A stretch of DNA of 64,000 nt from Antribacter soli. Lineage in GTDB: Bacteria > Actinomycetota > Actinomycetes > Actinomycetales > Cellulomonadaceae. Positions 10,413 through 18,951 of this stretch are shown here, piece by piece. Position numbers and translations under genes: made by a program. The stretch is from assembly GCF_021568775.1 (NCBI RefSeq), contig NZ_JAKGSG010000007.1:1-64000 (forward strand), given 5' to 3'. Position 1 is the first letter of the stretch; each line of letters starts with the position of its first letter. A model generated the notes under the pieces. That model ran no database searches. It saw only the letters and a program-made list of their open reading frames with translations, and was not told where the DNA came from.

Positions 10413-11776
10413 CAATCACGACGTCGTCGCCGGGGCAGGCAGCCCCGGCCTCGCCGTACGGGATCACGTCCGGGGCACGGGGCGTCCGGCGGCGACTGGG
10501 CGACTCTCCCGGGCGGCTGGCGCTCGCGTCCGTCGTCGCGGTGGTCGCAAGCCTCGGCCTCGGCACGCTGGGCTTCGTGGCCGGCCTCGGCCAGGCGGGC
10601 GCGCTCGACGACGTCCGGGCGGACGCCGCACAGCTCGTGGGCACGCAGGAGCTCCGCAACGATCTCGTCTCGGCGGACGCGACGGCGACGAACGCGTTCC
10701 TCGTGGGTGGCCTGGAGCCGGCCGAGGCGCGAGAGCGCTACGAGACGGACCTGACCGCCGCCGCGGGAGCGGTGCCACGGCTCGCGGCGAGCTCCACGGC
10801 CGAGACCGACGAGCTGGCGACGGTCTCCGACTCGATCCAGCAGTACGCGGGCCTGGTCGAGTCGGCCCGCGCCAACAACCGGCAGGGCTTCCCTGTCGGC
10901 GCGGCCTACCTGGACCAGGCGTCCACGACGCTGCGCTCCGACACGCTGCCCATGCTCGACACTGTCGCCGCCGCGTCGGCGCAGCGCGTGACCGACGGAC
11001 AGTCCTCGGTGGCGTTCACGCAGGCGCTGCTCGCCCTCGTCTGGCTGGGCGTCATCGTGCTGGTCGGCGTGCAGGTGTGGCTGGCTCGCCGCACGCACCG
11101 CGTGCTCAACACCGGGCTCGCACTCGGCACCGTGGCCGCGCTGGTCGGCGCCGTGGTCGTCAGCGCAGCCGTGGTGGGCGGCAACGGCGTCGCCCGTGCC
11201 GTCAACGACGGCCCGTACGGCGCCGTCGTGACGTCCTCGCAGGCCCTCGCCCAGGCGACGGACGCCAAGTCCATGGAGAGCTTCACGCTCATCAAGCGCG
11301 GCTCCGGGCAGGCGTTCGAGAACCGGTTCGTGGCCTGCACGGACACGTCGGCCCTGACCGCGGAGCAGCTCGCGGACGAGGCGTTCGCGGAAGCGCTGAC
11401 CGTGTGCCCGCTTCCCGCCGCCCAGATCCTGGGCGAGGCGGTCTCGGCAGGTCAGCTCGGCGATGGCTCGTCCTCGCTGCTCACCCAGTGGGTCGAGGCC
11501 CACCGCAGCATCCGCGCGCTCGACGACGCGGGCAGCTGGGAGGAGGCGGTCGCGGCAGCGACGGCCACCGGCGAGGGCACGGCCGCCGCGGCGTTCGACG
11601 CGTTCGCCCAGCAGGCCCGCGACGACATCACGGCGGCCGGGCAGGACGTCGACGACCGGCTCGGGTCGGCCTCCGGGACTTCGACCGCGGCGGCGTGGAT
11701 CGCGCTCGTCACCGGGCTGCTCGCGGCGGTGCTCGCCGCTACCGGCGTCAACGTGCGACTGAAGGAGTACCGATGA
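10409..11776 (+). CDS. glnX: GlnX-like four-helix membrane sensor
   Basis: A 455-aa integral membrane protein with four predicted transmembrane helices near residues 37-60, 205-227, 232-255 and 427-449. Extracellular helical regions lie between helices 1-2 and 3-4. This topology, and its place directly before glnH and close to pknG, match mycobacterial and corynebacterial GlnX, which relays binding of aspartate or glutamate by GlnH to PknG inside the cell. The extracytoplasmic loops are four-helix-bundle-like, as in chemoreceptors. Starts and stops overlap by four bases on both sides. The assignment rests on topology and synteny more than on motifs. Confidence 0.75.
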   Translation: MTITTSSPGQAAPASPYGITSGARGVRRRLGDSPGRLALASVVAVVASLGLGTLGFVAGLGQAGALDDVRADAAQLVGTQELRNDLVSADATATNAFLVGGLEPAEARERYETDLTAAAGAVPRLAASSTAETDELATVSDSIQQYAGLVESARANNRQGFPVGAAYLDQASTTLRSDTLPMLDTVAAASAQRVTDGQSSVAFTQALLALVWLGVIVLVGVQVWLARRTHRVLNTGLALGTVAALVGAVVVSAAVVGGNGVARAVNDGPYGAVVTSSQALAQATDAKSMESFTLIKRGSGQAFENRFVACTDTSALTAEQLADEAFAEALTVCPLPAAQILGEAVSAGQLGDGSSSLLTQWVEAHRSIRALDDAGSWEEAVAAATATGEGTAAAAFDAFAQQARDDITAAGQDVDDRLGSASGTSTAAAWIALVTGLLAAVLAATGVNVRLKEYR

Positions 11777-12810
11777 GGGGCACCATCGCCACCCGCCGCG
11801 CGCTCGGACTGGCGCTCGCGGCGGCACTGCTCGCAGGCACGGCAGCGTGCGCCCCGTCCTCGCAGGTCCCGGCCGGGGTCGCCGCGATCCGGCTGCAGGC
11901 CGATACCGCTGCGCAGGCCGAGACGGCGGCCGGCACGGAGGTAGCGGCGGGGGGTAATGCCATCGGCGCGGTGGCCACGGCCACGGCCTGCGACGACGGG
12001 AGCGACCCGCTGGCCTCCTATGCGCCCGAGGGCGCGCTGCCGTCACCCGGCGCCCTGCCCGCCGGCAGCACCATGGCGGCGATCCGCGACAGCGGGGCGC
12101 TGAGGGTCGGAGTCTCCGCGGACACGCTGCTCATGGGCTCCCGCAACCCGCTCTCGGGCAGCATGGAGGGCTTCGACGTGGACGTCGCGCACGCGGTGTC
12201 GGCGGCGATCTTCGGTGACCCGAACCGCATCCAGTACCGCGTGATCACGTCCGGCCAGCGCCTGGACGTGCTGACCAACGGTGAGGTCGACATGGTGGTG
12301 CGCACGTTCACCATCAACTGCGACCGGTGGAAGGAGATCGCCTTCTCGGCCGAGTACTTCCACTCGGGCCAGAAGGTGCTCGTCCCGCTCGACTCCACGG
12401 CGACGGGCGTGGCGGACCTCGAGGGCAAGCGGGTCTGCGCCCCGGTGGGCACCACCACGTTCGACCGGCTGTCGCAGTGGGAGGGCATCGAGCCCGTCGC
12501 CGCGGCGACGCACACCGGCTGCCTCGTGCTGTTCCAGCAGGGCGAGGTCGACGCGATCACGGGCGACGACACCGTGCTGGCCGGCTTCGCCGCACAGGAC
12601 CCGTACGCCAAGGTGGTCGGCGCGGCGATCAGCGACGAGCCGTACGGCGTCGGCATCCCCGCGGACAAGGTCGACATGGTGCGATTCGTCAACGGCGTCC
12701 TCGAGAACATGAAGGCGGACGGCACGTGGACAAGCAGCTACAACACGTGGCTCGGCGTCCTGGGCAGCGCGCCCGCCCCACCCACCCCCGTGTACGGACG
12801 CACACCATGA
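11773..12810 (+). CDS. glnH: GlnH-like amino acid-binding lipoprotein
   Basis: A 345-aa secreted lipoprotein: a signal peptide with lipid-attachment cysteine near residue 26 (LLAGTAAC), an Ala-rich spacer, then a type II periplasmic binding domain (about 105-330). The domain shows LRVGVSADTLLMG, GFDVDVAHAVSAAIFG, a mid-domain FTINCDRWKEIAFS and VDAITGDDTVL. No ABC permease or ATPase gene is near, so it is not a transporter subunit here. With GlnX and PknG it matches the mycobacterial system in which GlnH binds aspartate/glutamate and signals nutrient state. Coupling by ATGA overlaps with glnX and the next gene supports a single complex. Confidence 0.85.
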   Translation: MRGTIATRRALGLALAAALLAGTAACAPSSQVPAGVAAIRLQADTAAQAETAAGTEVAAGGNAIGAVATATACDDGSDPLASYAPEGALPSPGALPAGSTMAAIRDSGALRVGVSADTLLMGSRNPLSGSMEGFDVDVAHAVSAAIFGDPNRIQYRVITSGQRLDVLTNGEVDMVVRTFTINCDRWKEIAFSAEYFHSGQKVLVPLDSTATGVADLEGKRVCAPVGTTTFDRLSQWEGIEPVAAATHTGCLVLFQQGEVDAITGDDTVLAGFAAQDPYAKVVGAAISDEPYGVGIPADKVDMVRFVNGVLENMKADGTWTSSYNTWLGVLGSAPAPPTPVYGRTP

Positions 12811-13949
12811 CCGAGGCCGCCGCGGCACGGCCGGGCGGGCTGCCGGGAGGGCAGGCGGGCACGCTGGCGGCGCCGCACGCTCCAGGCAGCCTGGGCGTGG
12901 CGGCCGAGCCGCGCGCCCTGCTGACCTACCTCACCGACCTGGAGGCGTGGCTCGACGCGCGCCGGGCGGAGCTGGACCGGCTCGACGCGGCCGCACGCCA
13001 GGCCGCGGACCCCTCGGTGTTCACCGCCGACGTGGTGCTCGCGCTCACCCTCTGGCAGGCCGTGCGCACGCGCACGGACGACCTGGTGCGGACGTGGGAC
13101 TCGGGCCGAGCAGGCACGGTCGAGCGGGAGCGGATGTCGCAGCTGATCTGGGGCCGCCTCGGCGGCGACCCGGCGACGTCGCTCCTCTCGCTGGTCGAGG
13201 CGGCGCGGCTGTGCGACGCCCTCGCCGGGCAGCTCGCCGCCCGCCTCTCCTACGACCCGCACGCCGCAGACGTCACCGCACGCCTCCGGACGGTCGCCGC
13301 AGGGCTCGTCCGGGCGGAGGACGCCGCCCGCGGCGACGACGTCGCGCGGGTCTCACGCCTGCGCGAGCGGTTCGGCCGCGTGCGTACGGACGCGGCGCGC
13401 GGCGCCGACGTCGGCGGCCCGCTCGGTGAGCTCGAGACGGAGGTCGCCCGCACGGAGCGCGACCTGATCGTCGCGAGTTCCCGACGACGGTCGCTGGCCC
13501 GGGACCGTGAGCGCGCCGTGAAGCTGCGCGAGACGCTGGCGCAGCGCGCCCCCGTGCTCGCCGGCGTGGCCGACCGGTGCCGCCGCGAGATCGCGGACCC
13601 GCCGCGCCGCGCCATCCCCGACGTCACACGCCTCGGCGAGGTCCCGGACGACCGCGACGCGCTCGTTGCCTACGTGGAGCGCCTGGGCGCCGTGGAGCGC
13701 GCCATGGAGGCCTGCGAGGACGCCTACACCGGCCCGCTGCGCGAGCGCGCCGAGCTGCGCTTCCGGCTCAAGGGCCTGCTCACCAAGGCGGCCGGCAACG
13801 GCCGCGACCGCTCCCCCACCGTCACGGCCGGCGAGGCCGAGGCGCGCGAGGCCCTGGAGACCGTCCCGTGCCACCTCGCGCTCGCCCGCCACTTCGTCGA
13901 CCAGCTCGAGGTCCTCGTCCGCGACCTCCCGTCGAGAGGAACACGATGA
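12807..13949 (+). CDS. Unknown coiled-coil protein between glnH and pknG
   Basis: A 380-aa cytosolic protein with no recognised domain. It is strongly helical and rich in Ala, Arg, Glu and Asp, with probable coiled coils around residues 40-75 (DLEAWLDARRAELDRLDAAA) and 200-245. There is no membrane segment. It is inserted between glnH and pknG and overlaps both by four bases, which suggests constant stoichiometry. The mycobacterial operon glnX-glnH-pknG lacks such a gene. An adaptor connecting the membrane sensor to the kinase is a reasonable guess but only a guess. Confidence 0.6.
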   Translation: MTEAAAARPGGLPGGQAGTLAAPHAPGSLGVAAEPRALLTYLTDLEAWLDARRAELDRLDAAARQAADPSVFTADVVLALTLWQAVRTRTDDLVRTWDSGRAGTVERERMSQLIWGRLGGDPATSLLSLVEAARLCDALAGQLAARLSYDPHAADVTARLRTVAAGLVRAEDAARGDDVARVSRLRERFGRVRTDAARGADVGGPLGELETEVARTERDLIVASSRRRSLARDRERAVKLRETLAQRAPVLAGVADRCRREIADPPRRAIPDVTRLGEVPDDRDALVAYVERLGAVERAMEACEDAYTGPLRERAELRFRLKGLLTKAAGNGRDRSPTVTAGEAEAREALETVPCHLALARHFVDQLEVLVRDLPSRGTR

Positions 13950-16414
13950 CCACCCAGGCCTGCGCCGAGCCCGGCTGCACGGGCACGATCGAGGACGGCT
14001 ACTGCAACGTCTGCGGCACGCCCGCAGCGCCGTCGGGCGGCGGCGCCACGGTGCGTTCCGCAGCCGCCACGCCTGCGGGGGTCGCGGCGGAGGCTGCCGC
14101 GCCGGTGCCGACCTCGGTGGAGGGCGGTCCGTGTGCGCAGCCCGGCTGCACCGGCACCATCGAGGACGGCTACTGCAACGTGTGCGGCACGCCCGCAGGG
14201 CCGTCGGGCGGTACGACGTCGGGCGCAACCACCCAGAACGGCACCTCGGGTCTGGGCACCTCGGGACTTGGCACCGCGGGCCTGGGCACCGCGGCGCTCT
14301 CGCCGATGGGCGAGGCCGCGACGGGCCGCACGAGCTCGGCGCGCCTCGCGACGTCGGCGCTCGGCTCGGCCCGCACGAAGGGATCCGGCACGCGCGCCAC
14401 CCGCCGCGTCGGCACGGGCTCGACCCGCCTGCGCGGGCACCGCCTGGGCGCCGGTCTGACGACGGTGCCGCCGGCCCCGGTCACCGACCCGTTGCAAGCC
14501 GTCATGCCGACCCCGGAGCTCGCGGAGGGCAAGCGGTACTGCCCCACCTGCGGCGAGCCCGTGGGCCGCTCGCGCGACGGCGTCCCGGGGCGGACCGCGG
14601 GATTCTGCGCGCACTGCGGCAGCCGGTACGACTTCACGCCGACGCTGAACCCCGGCGACCTGGTCGGCGGGCAGTACGAGGTGGTGGGCTGCCTGGCCCA
14701 CGGTGGCCTCGGCTGGATCTACCTGGCGCGGGACCGCAACGTCAACGGCCGCTGGGTGGTCCTCAAGGGCCTGCTCAACGCGGGCGACAAGGACGCCTAC
14801 GAGGCGGCGGTGGCGGAGCGCCAGTTCCTGGCCGAGGTGGAGCACCCGCTCATCGTCGAGATCTACAACTTCGCGCTTCACGAGGGCGCCGGCTACACCG
14901 TTATGGAGTACGTCGGCGGCCGGTCGCTGAAGCAGCTGCTGCAGGCGCGGCGCGAGTCCAACAACGGCGTCAACGACCCGTTCCCGGTGGACCAGGCAGT
15001 CGCGTACATGCTCGAGGTCCTCCCGGCGTTCTCGTACCTGCACGACCACGACCTGCTGTACTGCGACTTCAAGCCGGACAACATCATCGCTCAGGGCGAC
15101 GGCGTGAAGCTGATCGACCTGGGCGGCGTGCGCCGTGCGGACGACCTGACGTCGGCGATCTTCGGCACCGCCGGGTACCAGGCGCCGGAGGTCCCGGAGG
15201 TCGGTCCGTCGGTCGCCTCCGACATCTACACGCTGGGCCGCACGCTCGCGTCGCTCGTCCTGGACTTCCGCGGCAACACGACGACCTACGTCGCGTCGCT
15301 GCCGCCGGTGGCGGAGACCCCCGTCTTCCAGAAGTACGACTCGCTCTACCGGTGGCTCGCCAAGGCGTGCGCCCCCGAGCCGGCGGACCGGTTCGCCACG
15401 GTCGACGAGGCGCGCGGCCAGCTCCTGGGCGTGCTGCGCGAGGTGGTCGCCACCGACGCGGGCCCGGACCACTCGGCGACGACGTCGGCGGCGTCCGTGC
15501 TGTTCGAGCCGCCGCTCGCCGACGAGGCCGACCACCCCCTCGCCTGGGAGCAGCTCCCGTCGCTCAGGATCGACCCGGCAGACCCGATGGCGAGCTGGCT
15601 CGCCGGCGTGAACGTCGCCGACCCTGCCGCCCGGGTCGCGGCGCTCGCCCGGGCACCCGAGCACACCGTCGAGGTGCGTCTGGCGACGGCACGCGCGGCG
15701 ATCGAGGCGGGGGACGACGCCCGCCTGCAGCTCGAGGTTGCGGCCATCCTGGAGGAGGACCCGTGGGAGTGGCGGGCGGCCTGGATGGAGGGCCTGCACC
15801 TGCTCGCCAGTGGTGACGCGACGTCGGCCCGCGCCTCGTTCAACGCCGTGTACGGCCAGGTGCCGGGCGAGCTCGCGCCGAAGCTCGCGCTCGCAACGGC
15901 CTGCGAGCTGTCGGGCGAGCCTGGGATCGCCGAGCAGCTCTACGTGATCTGCGCCCGCTCGGACGCCAACTACATCGGCCCGGCCGCGTTCGGCCTGGCC
16001 CGCGTCCGCAGCGCGCGCGGCGACCACGACGGCGCACTGACCGCGCTGGACCTGGTCGGGCCCACCCGCAGGTCGTACGGCGACGCGCGTCTGCAGCGCG
16101 CCCGCATGCTCGTCGGCTCGGGCCGCGGCCTGGAGGCGCTGGCCGACGCGGTCTCCGGCCTCGACGGCGCGCCGGTCCCCGACCGGCCGCGGACCGAGGT
16201 GACGGTCGACGCGCTGTCGGCCGCGCTCGACGTCGTGGTCGAAAAGGGCGCCCGGCCCGGCCTGCGCCTCGCAGGGGCGGAGGCGACCGAGCCCGCCCTG
16301 CGGGACGGGCTCGAGGCCGCGCTGCGCGACCTCGCCCGGCTCACCGACGACCGCGGCGAGCGCATCGCGCTCGTGGACCGGGCAAACTCCGTCAGGCGCT
16401 GGACCCTGCGATGA
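13946..16414 (+). CDS. pknG: PknG-like serine/threonine protein kinase
   Basis: An 822-aa soluble kinase. N-terminal to C-terminal: two near-identical zinc ribbons (C6/C11/C20/C23 and C63/C68/C77/C80), four GT(S/A)GL repeats near 99-116, a Ser/Thr/Arg linker, a rubredoxin-like CxxC pair (C199/C202, C221/C224), the kinase domain (about 240-510) and a TPR-type helical C-terminus. Catalytic features are K274 (VVLKG), YCDFKPDN at 372-379 in place of HRD, and DLG at 391-393, the same departures from canonical kinases as in PknG. Mycobacterial PknG is about 750 aa without the added zinc ribbons. It probably phosphorylates the FHA protein or the VWA protein of this block. Confidence 0.93.
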   Translation: MTTQACAEPGCTGTIEDGYCNVCGTPAAPSGGGATVRSAAATPAGVAAEAAAPVPTSVEGGPCAQPGCTGTIEDGYCNVCGTPAGPSGGTTSGATTQNGTSGLGTSGLGTAGLGTAALSPMGEAATGRTSSARLATSALGSARTKGSGTRATRRVGTGSTRLRGHRLGAGLTTVPPAPVTDPLQAVMPTPELAEGKRYCPTCGEPVGRSRDGVPGRTAGFCAHCGSRYDFTPTLNPGDLVGGQYEVVGCLAHGGLGWIYLARDRNVNGRWVVLKGLLNAGDKDAYEAAVAERQFLAEVEHPLIVEIYNFALHEGAGYTVMEYVGGRSLKQLLQARRESNNGVNDPFPVDQAVAYMLEVLPAFSYLHDHDLLYCDFKPDNIIAQGDGVKLIDLGGVRRADDLTSAIFGTAGYQAPEVPEVGPSVASDIYTLGRTLASLVLDFRGNTTTYVASLPPVAETPVFQKYDSLYRWLAKACAPEPADRFATVDEARGQLLGVLREVVATDAGPDHSATTSAASVLFEPPLADEADHPLAWEQLPSLRIDPADPMASWLAGVNVADPAARVAALARAPEHTVEVRLATARAAIEAGDDARLQLEVAAILEEDPWEWRAAWMEGLHLLASGDATSARASFNAVYGQVPGELAPKLALATACELSGEPGIAEQLYVICARSDANYIGPAAFGLARVRSARGDHDGALTALDLVGPTRRSYGDARLQRARMLVGSGRGLEALADAVSGLDGAPVPDRPRTEVTVDALSAALDVVVEKGARPGLRLAGAEATEPALRDGLEAALRDLARLTDDRGERIALVDRANSVRRWTLR

Positions 16415-17613
16415 CAGAAGAGAGCACCGACATGACCACCGAGGCCGCCGCGGTAGTGACGTGCCCCAGCTGCGGCGAGGTTGCCGCACCCCGGGCACGA
16501 TACTGCGAGGCCTGCGGCACCAGCCTCGCTCCTGCGTCCGACGGCGTCCCGGCCGTCCTGGGCGGCACGGGCGTCCCAGGCGTCCCGGCCGGCCCTGCCG
16601 AACCCGTGGGCGCGGTGCTGGACCTCGACCCTGACTCCGGGGAGGTGCCCGCGGCGCGGCCCTGCGCCGCGTGCGGCGGCCGCGTCGCCGAGGACGGCTA
16701 CTGCGAGGAGTGCGGTACGCCGGCCGCCTTGGAGCGCGACCACTTCGAGGAGCAGCCCGCCCCCTGGGTCGCCGGGGTCTGCGACCGCGGCGTGCGGCAC
16801 GTGCGCAACGAGGACGCGATGGCGCTGGCCGCACCGGAGGACGCCGGGCGCCGGTTCGCCGTGCTCGTGGTGTGCGACGGCGTGTCGAGCGCGCCGGACT
16901 CCGACATCGCGTCGCTCGCCGCGTCCCGCGCGGCCCGGGACGTGCTCGCCGGCTACGGGCCGGCCGGCGATCGTTCCGTCGAGGGCACGGTGACACAGCG
17001 CATCGCCGGCTGGACCGACGCGCTCGTGGCCTCGTCACGGGCGGCCGGGCAGGCCGTCGTCGAGGCGGCGGAGCAGATCGCGGCCGAGCAGATCGCGGCC
17101 GAGCAGATCGCGGCCGAGGCCGGCGGCGACCCGGTGCGGGAACCGCCGTCGTGCACGTTCGCGACGGCAGTCGTCGACGGGGACCTCGTCGTCGCCGGCT
17201 GGATCGGCGACTCCCGCGTCTACTGGCTCGCCGACTCGGGGCACGCGGAGCAGCTCAGCGTCGACGACTCGTGGGCGCAGGAGATGATCGCCGCCGGCGT
17301 CCCGCGCACGCAGGCCGAGAACGCCCCGCAAGCGCACGCCATCACGCGCTGGCTCGGCCCCGACGCCCCCGACTCGGACGCGCACTGCGCCGCGACCGTG
17401 CCCGCCGGTGCCGGCTGGTTGCTCGTCTGCTCGGACGGCCTGTGGAACTACTGCTCGGCCGCCGACGACATGTTCGACCTGGTGACGCGCTTCGCCGGCG
17501 AGTCCGACGGCGACCCGCTCGCCACGTCGGCAGCCCTCGTCCGCTGGGCGAACGACCAGGGCGGTCGCGACAACATCACCGCGGCCCTCGCCCGGCTCGC
17601 GCCGCTCGGCTGA
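16411..17613 (+). CDS. PP2C-type protein phosphatase with N-terminal zinc ribbons
   Basis: A 400-aa PPM/PP2C phosphatase. Two zinc ribbons lead the protein: C18/C21/C32/C35 and a second, CAACG...EDGYCEECG, near 78-95, whose EDGYC-CGTPA core is shared with the kinase. The catalytic domain starts at GVCDRGVRHVRNEDA and shows the metal-binding aspartates in LVVCDGVSS, WIGDSRVYW, LVCSDGLWNY and GRDNITAA. A triplicated EQIAA insert breaks the domain before strand SCTFATAVV. Its start overlaps the kinase stop. It should reverse PknG phosphorylation in this circuit. No membrane segment. Confidence 0.92.
   Translation: MTEESTDMTTEAAAVVTCPSCGEVAAPRARYCEACGTSLAPASDGVPAVLGGTGVPGVPAGPAEPVGAVLDLDPDSGEVPAARPCAACGGRVAEDGYCEECGTPAALERDHFEEQPAPWVAGVCDRGVRHVRNEDAMALAAPEDAGRRFAVLVVCDGVSSAPDSDIASLAASRAARDVLAGYGPAGDRSVEGTVTQRIAGWTDALVASSRAAGQAVVEAAEQIAAEQIAAEQIAAEAGGDPVREPPSCTFATAVVDGDLVVAGWIGDSRVYWLADSGHAEQLSVDDSWAQEMIAAGVPRTQAENAPQAHAITRWLGPDAPDSDAHCAATVPAGAGWLLVCSDGLWNYCSAADDMFDLVTRFAGESDGDPLATSAALVRWANDQGGRDNITAALARLAPLG
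17071..17115 (+). repeat. Three tandem 15-bp repeats inside the phosphatase gene
   Basis: GAGCAGATCGCGGCC occurs three times head to tail (17071, 17086, 17101), encoding EQIAA-EQIAA-EQIAA. The copies are identical at DNA level, implying recent slippage expansion. Being a multiple of three it keeps frame and adds a helical spacer on the enzyme surface. Confidence 0.95.
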
Positions 17614-17624
17614 ACCACTTTCGA

Positions 17625-17652
17625 TAGCCTGCAAGCACACGACCCGAAGGAG
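17625..17652 (+). promoter_or_regulatory. Internal promoter and ribosome site for the VWA-FHA pair
   Basis: The only real gap in the block (45 bases) has a TAGCCT -10-like box at 17625-17630 and a strong GAAGGAG site at 17646-17652, six bases before the GTG start. The VWA and FHA genes may therefore also be expressed apart from the kinase operon. Confidence 0.45.
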
Positions 17653-17658
17653 CCCCCC

Positions 17659-18951
17659 GTGGCCGATTTCACCGCCGAGGTCTTCCAGAACGAGTTCCTC
17701 TCCGACGGCGCCACCGACGTGCACGCGATCGTGTCCGTGACCTGCACGGGCGCGGGGACCGCGGGCGGGCCCGGGACGGCGAGCGACGGCTCCACGGCGG
17801 AGATCATCATCGTCGACACGTCCGGGTCGATGCAGGGCCGCAACATGGAGTCGGCGAAGCACGCCGCCGCCGTCGCCGTCGACCAGATCGCCGACGGCAC
17901 CTGGTTCGCGATCGTCGGCGGCTCGCACGTCGCGACCCGCGTGTTCCCCTACCCCAACGCGCGCGTCGCCATGGTGATGATGGAGCCGGGCGCCCGCGAG
18001 GAGGCAAAGCGCGCGATCTCGCACATGGAGCCGGGTGGCGGCACCGCGATCTCCACGTGGCTGTACCTCGCGGACGAGCTGTTCGCGACCGTTCCCCAGG
18101 CGGCCCAGAAGCACGCGATCCTGCTCACCGACGGCAAGAACGAGTCGGAGGCCACGGTCGCCCTCGACCGCGTGATCCAGAAGGTCACGGGCCACTTCCA
18201 GTGCGACGCGCGCGGGGTCGGCGACCGCTGGGTCGTCGAGGAGCTGCGCAAGATCTCGACGGCCCTGCTCGGCACCGTCGACCTCATCGCCCGGCCGGAG
18301 GACATCGCCGCCGACTTTGCGTCGCTGGTGGAGAAGTCGATGTCGCGGGGCGTGTCCGCCGCCGACCTGCGGGTCTGGGCCCCGCAGGGCTCGCAGGTGC
18401 TGTTCGTACGCCAGGTCGCGCCCACCGTGGAGGACCTCACGTCCCGCCGTTCCGAGGTCAACCCGCTCACCGGCGCCTACCCGACCGGCGCGTGGGGCGA
18501 CGAGTCCCGTGACTACCACGTGGCCGTCCGCGTCCCGTCGAAGCCCGTGGGCTCCGAGCAGCTCGCCGCCCGCGTGCAGCTGGCCCTGGGCACCGAGGTC
18601 GTGGCGTCCGCCCTGGTCAAGGCCAAGTGGTCCGACGACCACTCGCTCACCACCCGGATCAGCCCGGAGGTCGCGCACTACACGGGCCAGGCCGAGCTCG
18701 CGTCCGTCATCCAGGAGGGCCTCGCAGCCAAGGCGGCCGGGGACGAGGCCACGGCGACGGTCAAGCTCGGGCGCGCCGTCCAGCTCGCCGCCGAGACCGG
18801 CAACGAGGAGGCCACGTCGCGCCTGCGCAAGATCGTCGAGGTCGAGAACGAGGAAGAGGGCACCGTGCGGCTCAAGCGCCACACGGCGAAGCTCGACGAG
18901 ATGGCGCTCGACACGGCGTCGACCAAGACCACCCGCGTGAGGAAGGCATGA
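17659..18951 (+). CDS. VWA domain protein (TerY-like) with threonine-rich tail
   Basis: A 430-aa cytosolic von Willebrand A protein. The MIDAS motif DTSGS is at 53-57 (IIIVDTSGSMQGRNMESAK), followed by GGGTAIS and an LLTDGKNES strand. A beta-rich middle region and an acidic helical segment (about 350-410) precede a C-terminal tail LDTASTKTTRVRKA (417-430) with several threonines. VWA proteins with a kinase and a PP2C form the TerY-P triad known from tellurite-type stress loci; this gene fits that role. The threonine tail is a plausible PknG target and FHA ligand. The GTG start has a well-placed GAAGGAG; the stop overlaps the FHA start. Confidence 0.88.
   Translation: MADFTAEVFQNEFLSDGATDVHAIVSVTCTGAGTAGGPGTASDGSTAEIIIVDTSGSMQGRNMESAKHAAAVAVDQIADGTWFAIVGGSHVATRVFPYPNARVAMVMMEPGAREEAKRAISHMEPGGGTAISTWLYLADELFATVPQAAQKHAILLTDGKNESEATVALDRVIQKVTGHFQCDARGVGDRWVVEELRKISTALLGTVDLIARPEDIAADFASLVEKSMSRGVSAADLRVWAPQGSQVLFVRQVAPTVEDLTSRRSEVNPLTGAYPTGAWGDESRDYHVAVRVPSKPVGSEQLAARVQLALGTEVVASALVKAKWSDDHSLTTRISPEVAHYTGQAELASVIQEGLAAKAAGDEATATVKLGRAVQLAAETGNEEATSRLRKIVEVENEEEGTVRLKRHTAKLDEMALDTASTKTTRVRKA

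Noticed and set aside
11773-12810. Substrate-binding subunit of an amino-acid ABC importer
   Set aside because: No permease or ATPase gene is adjacent; the neighbours are a GlnX-like sensor and PknG.
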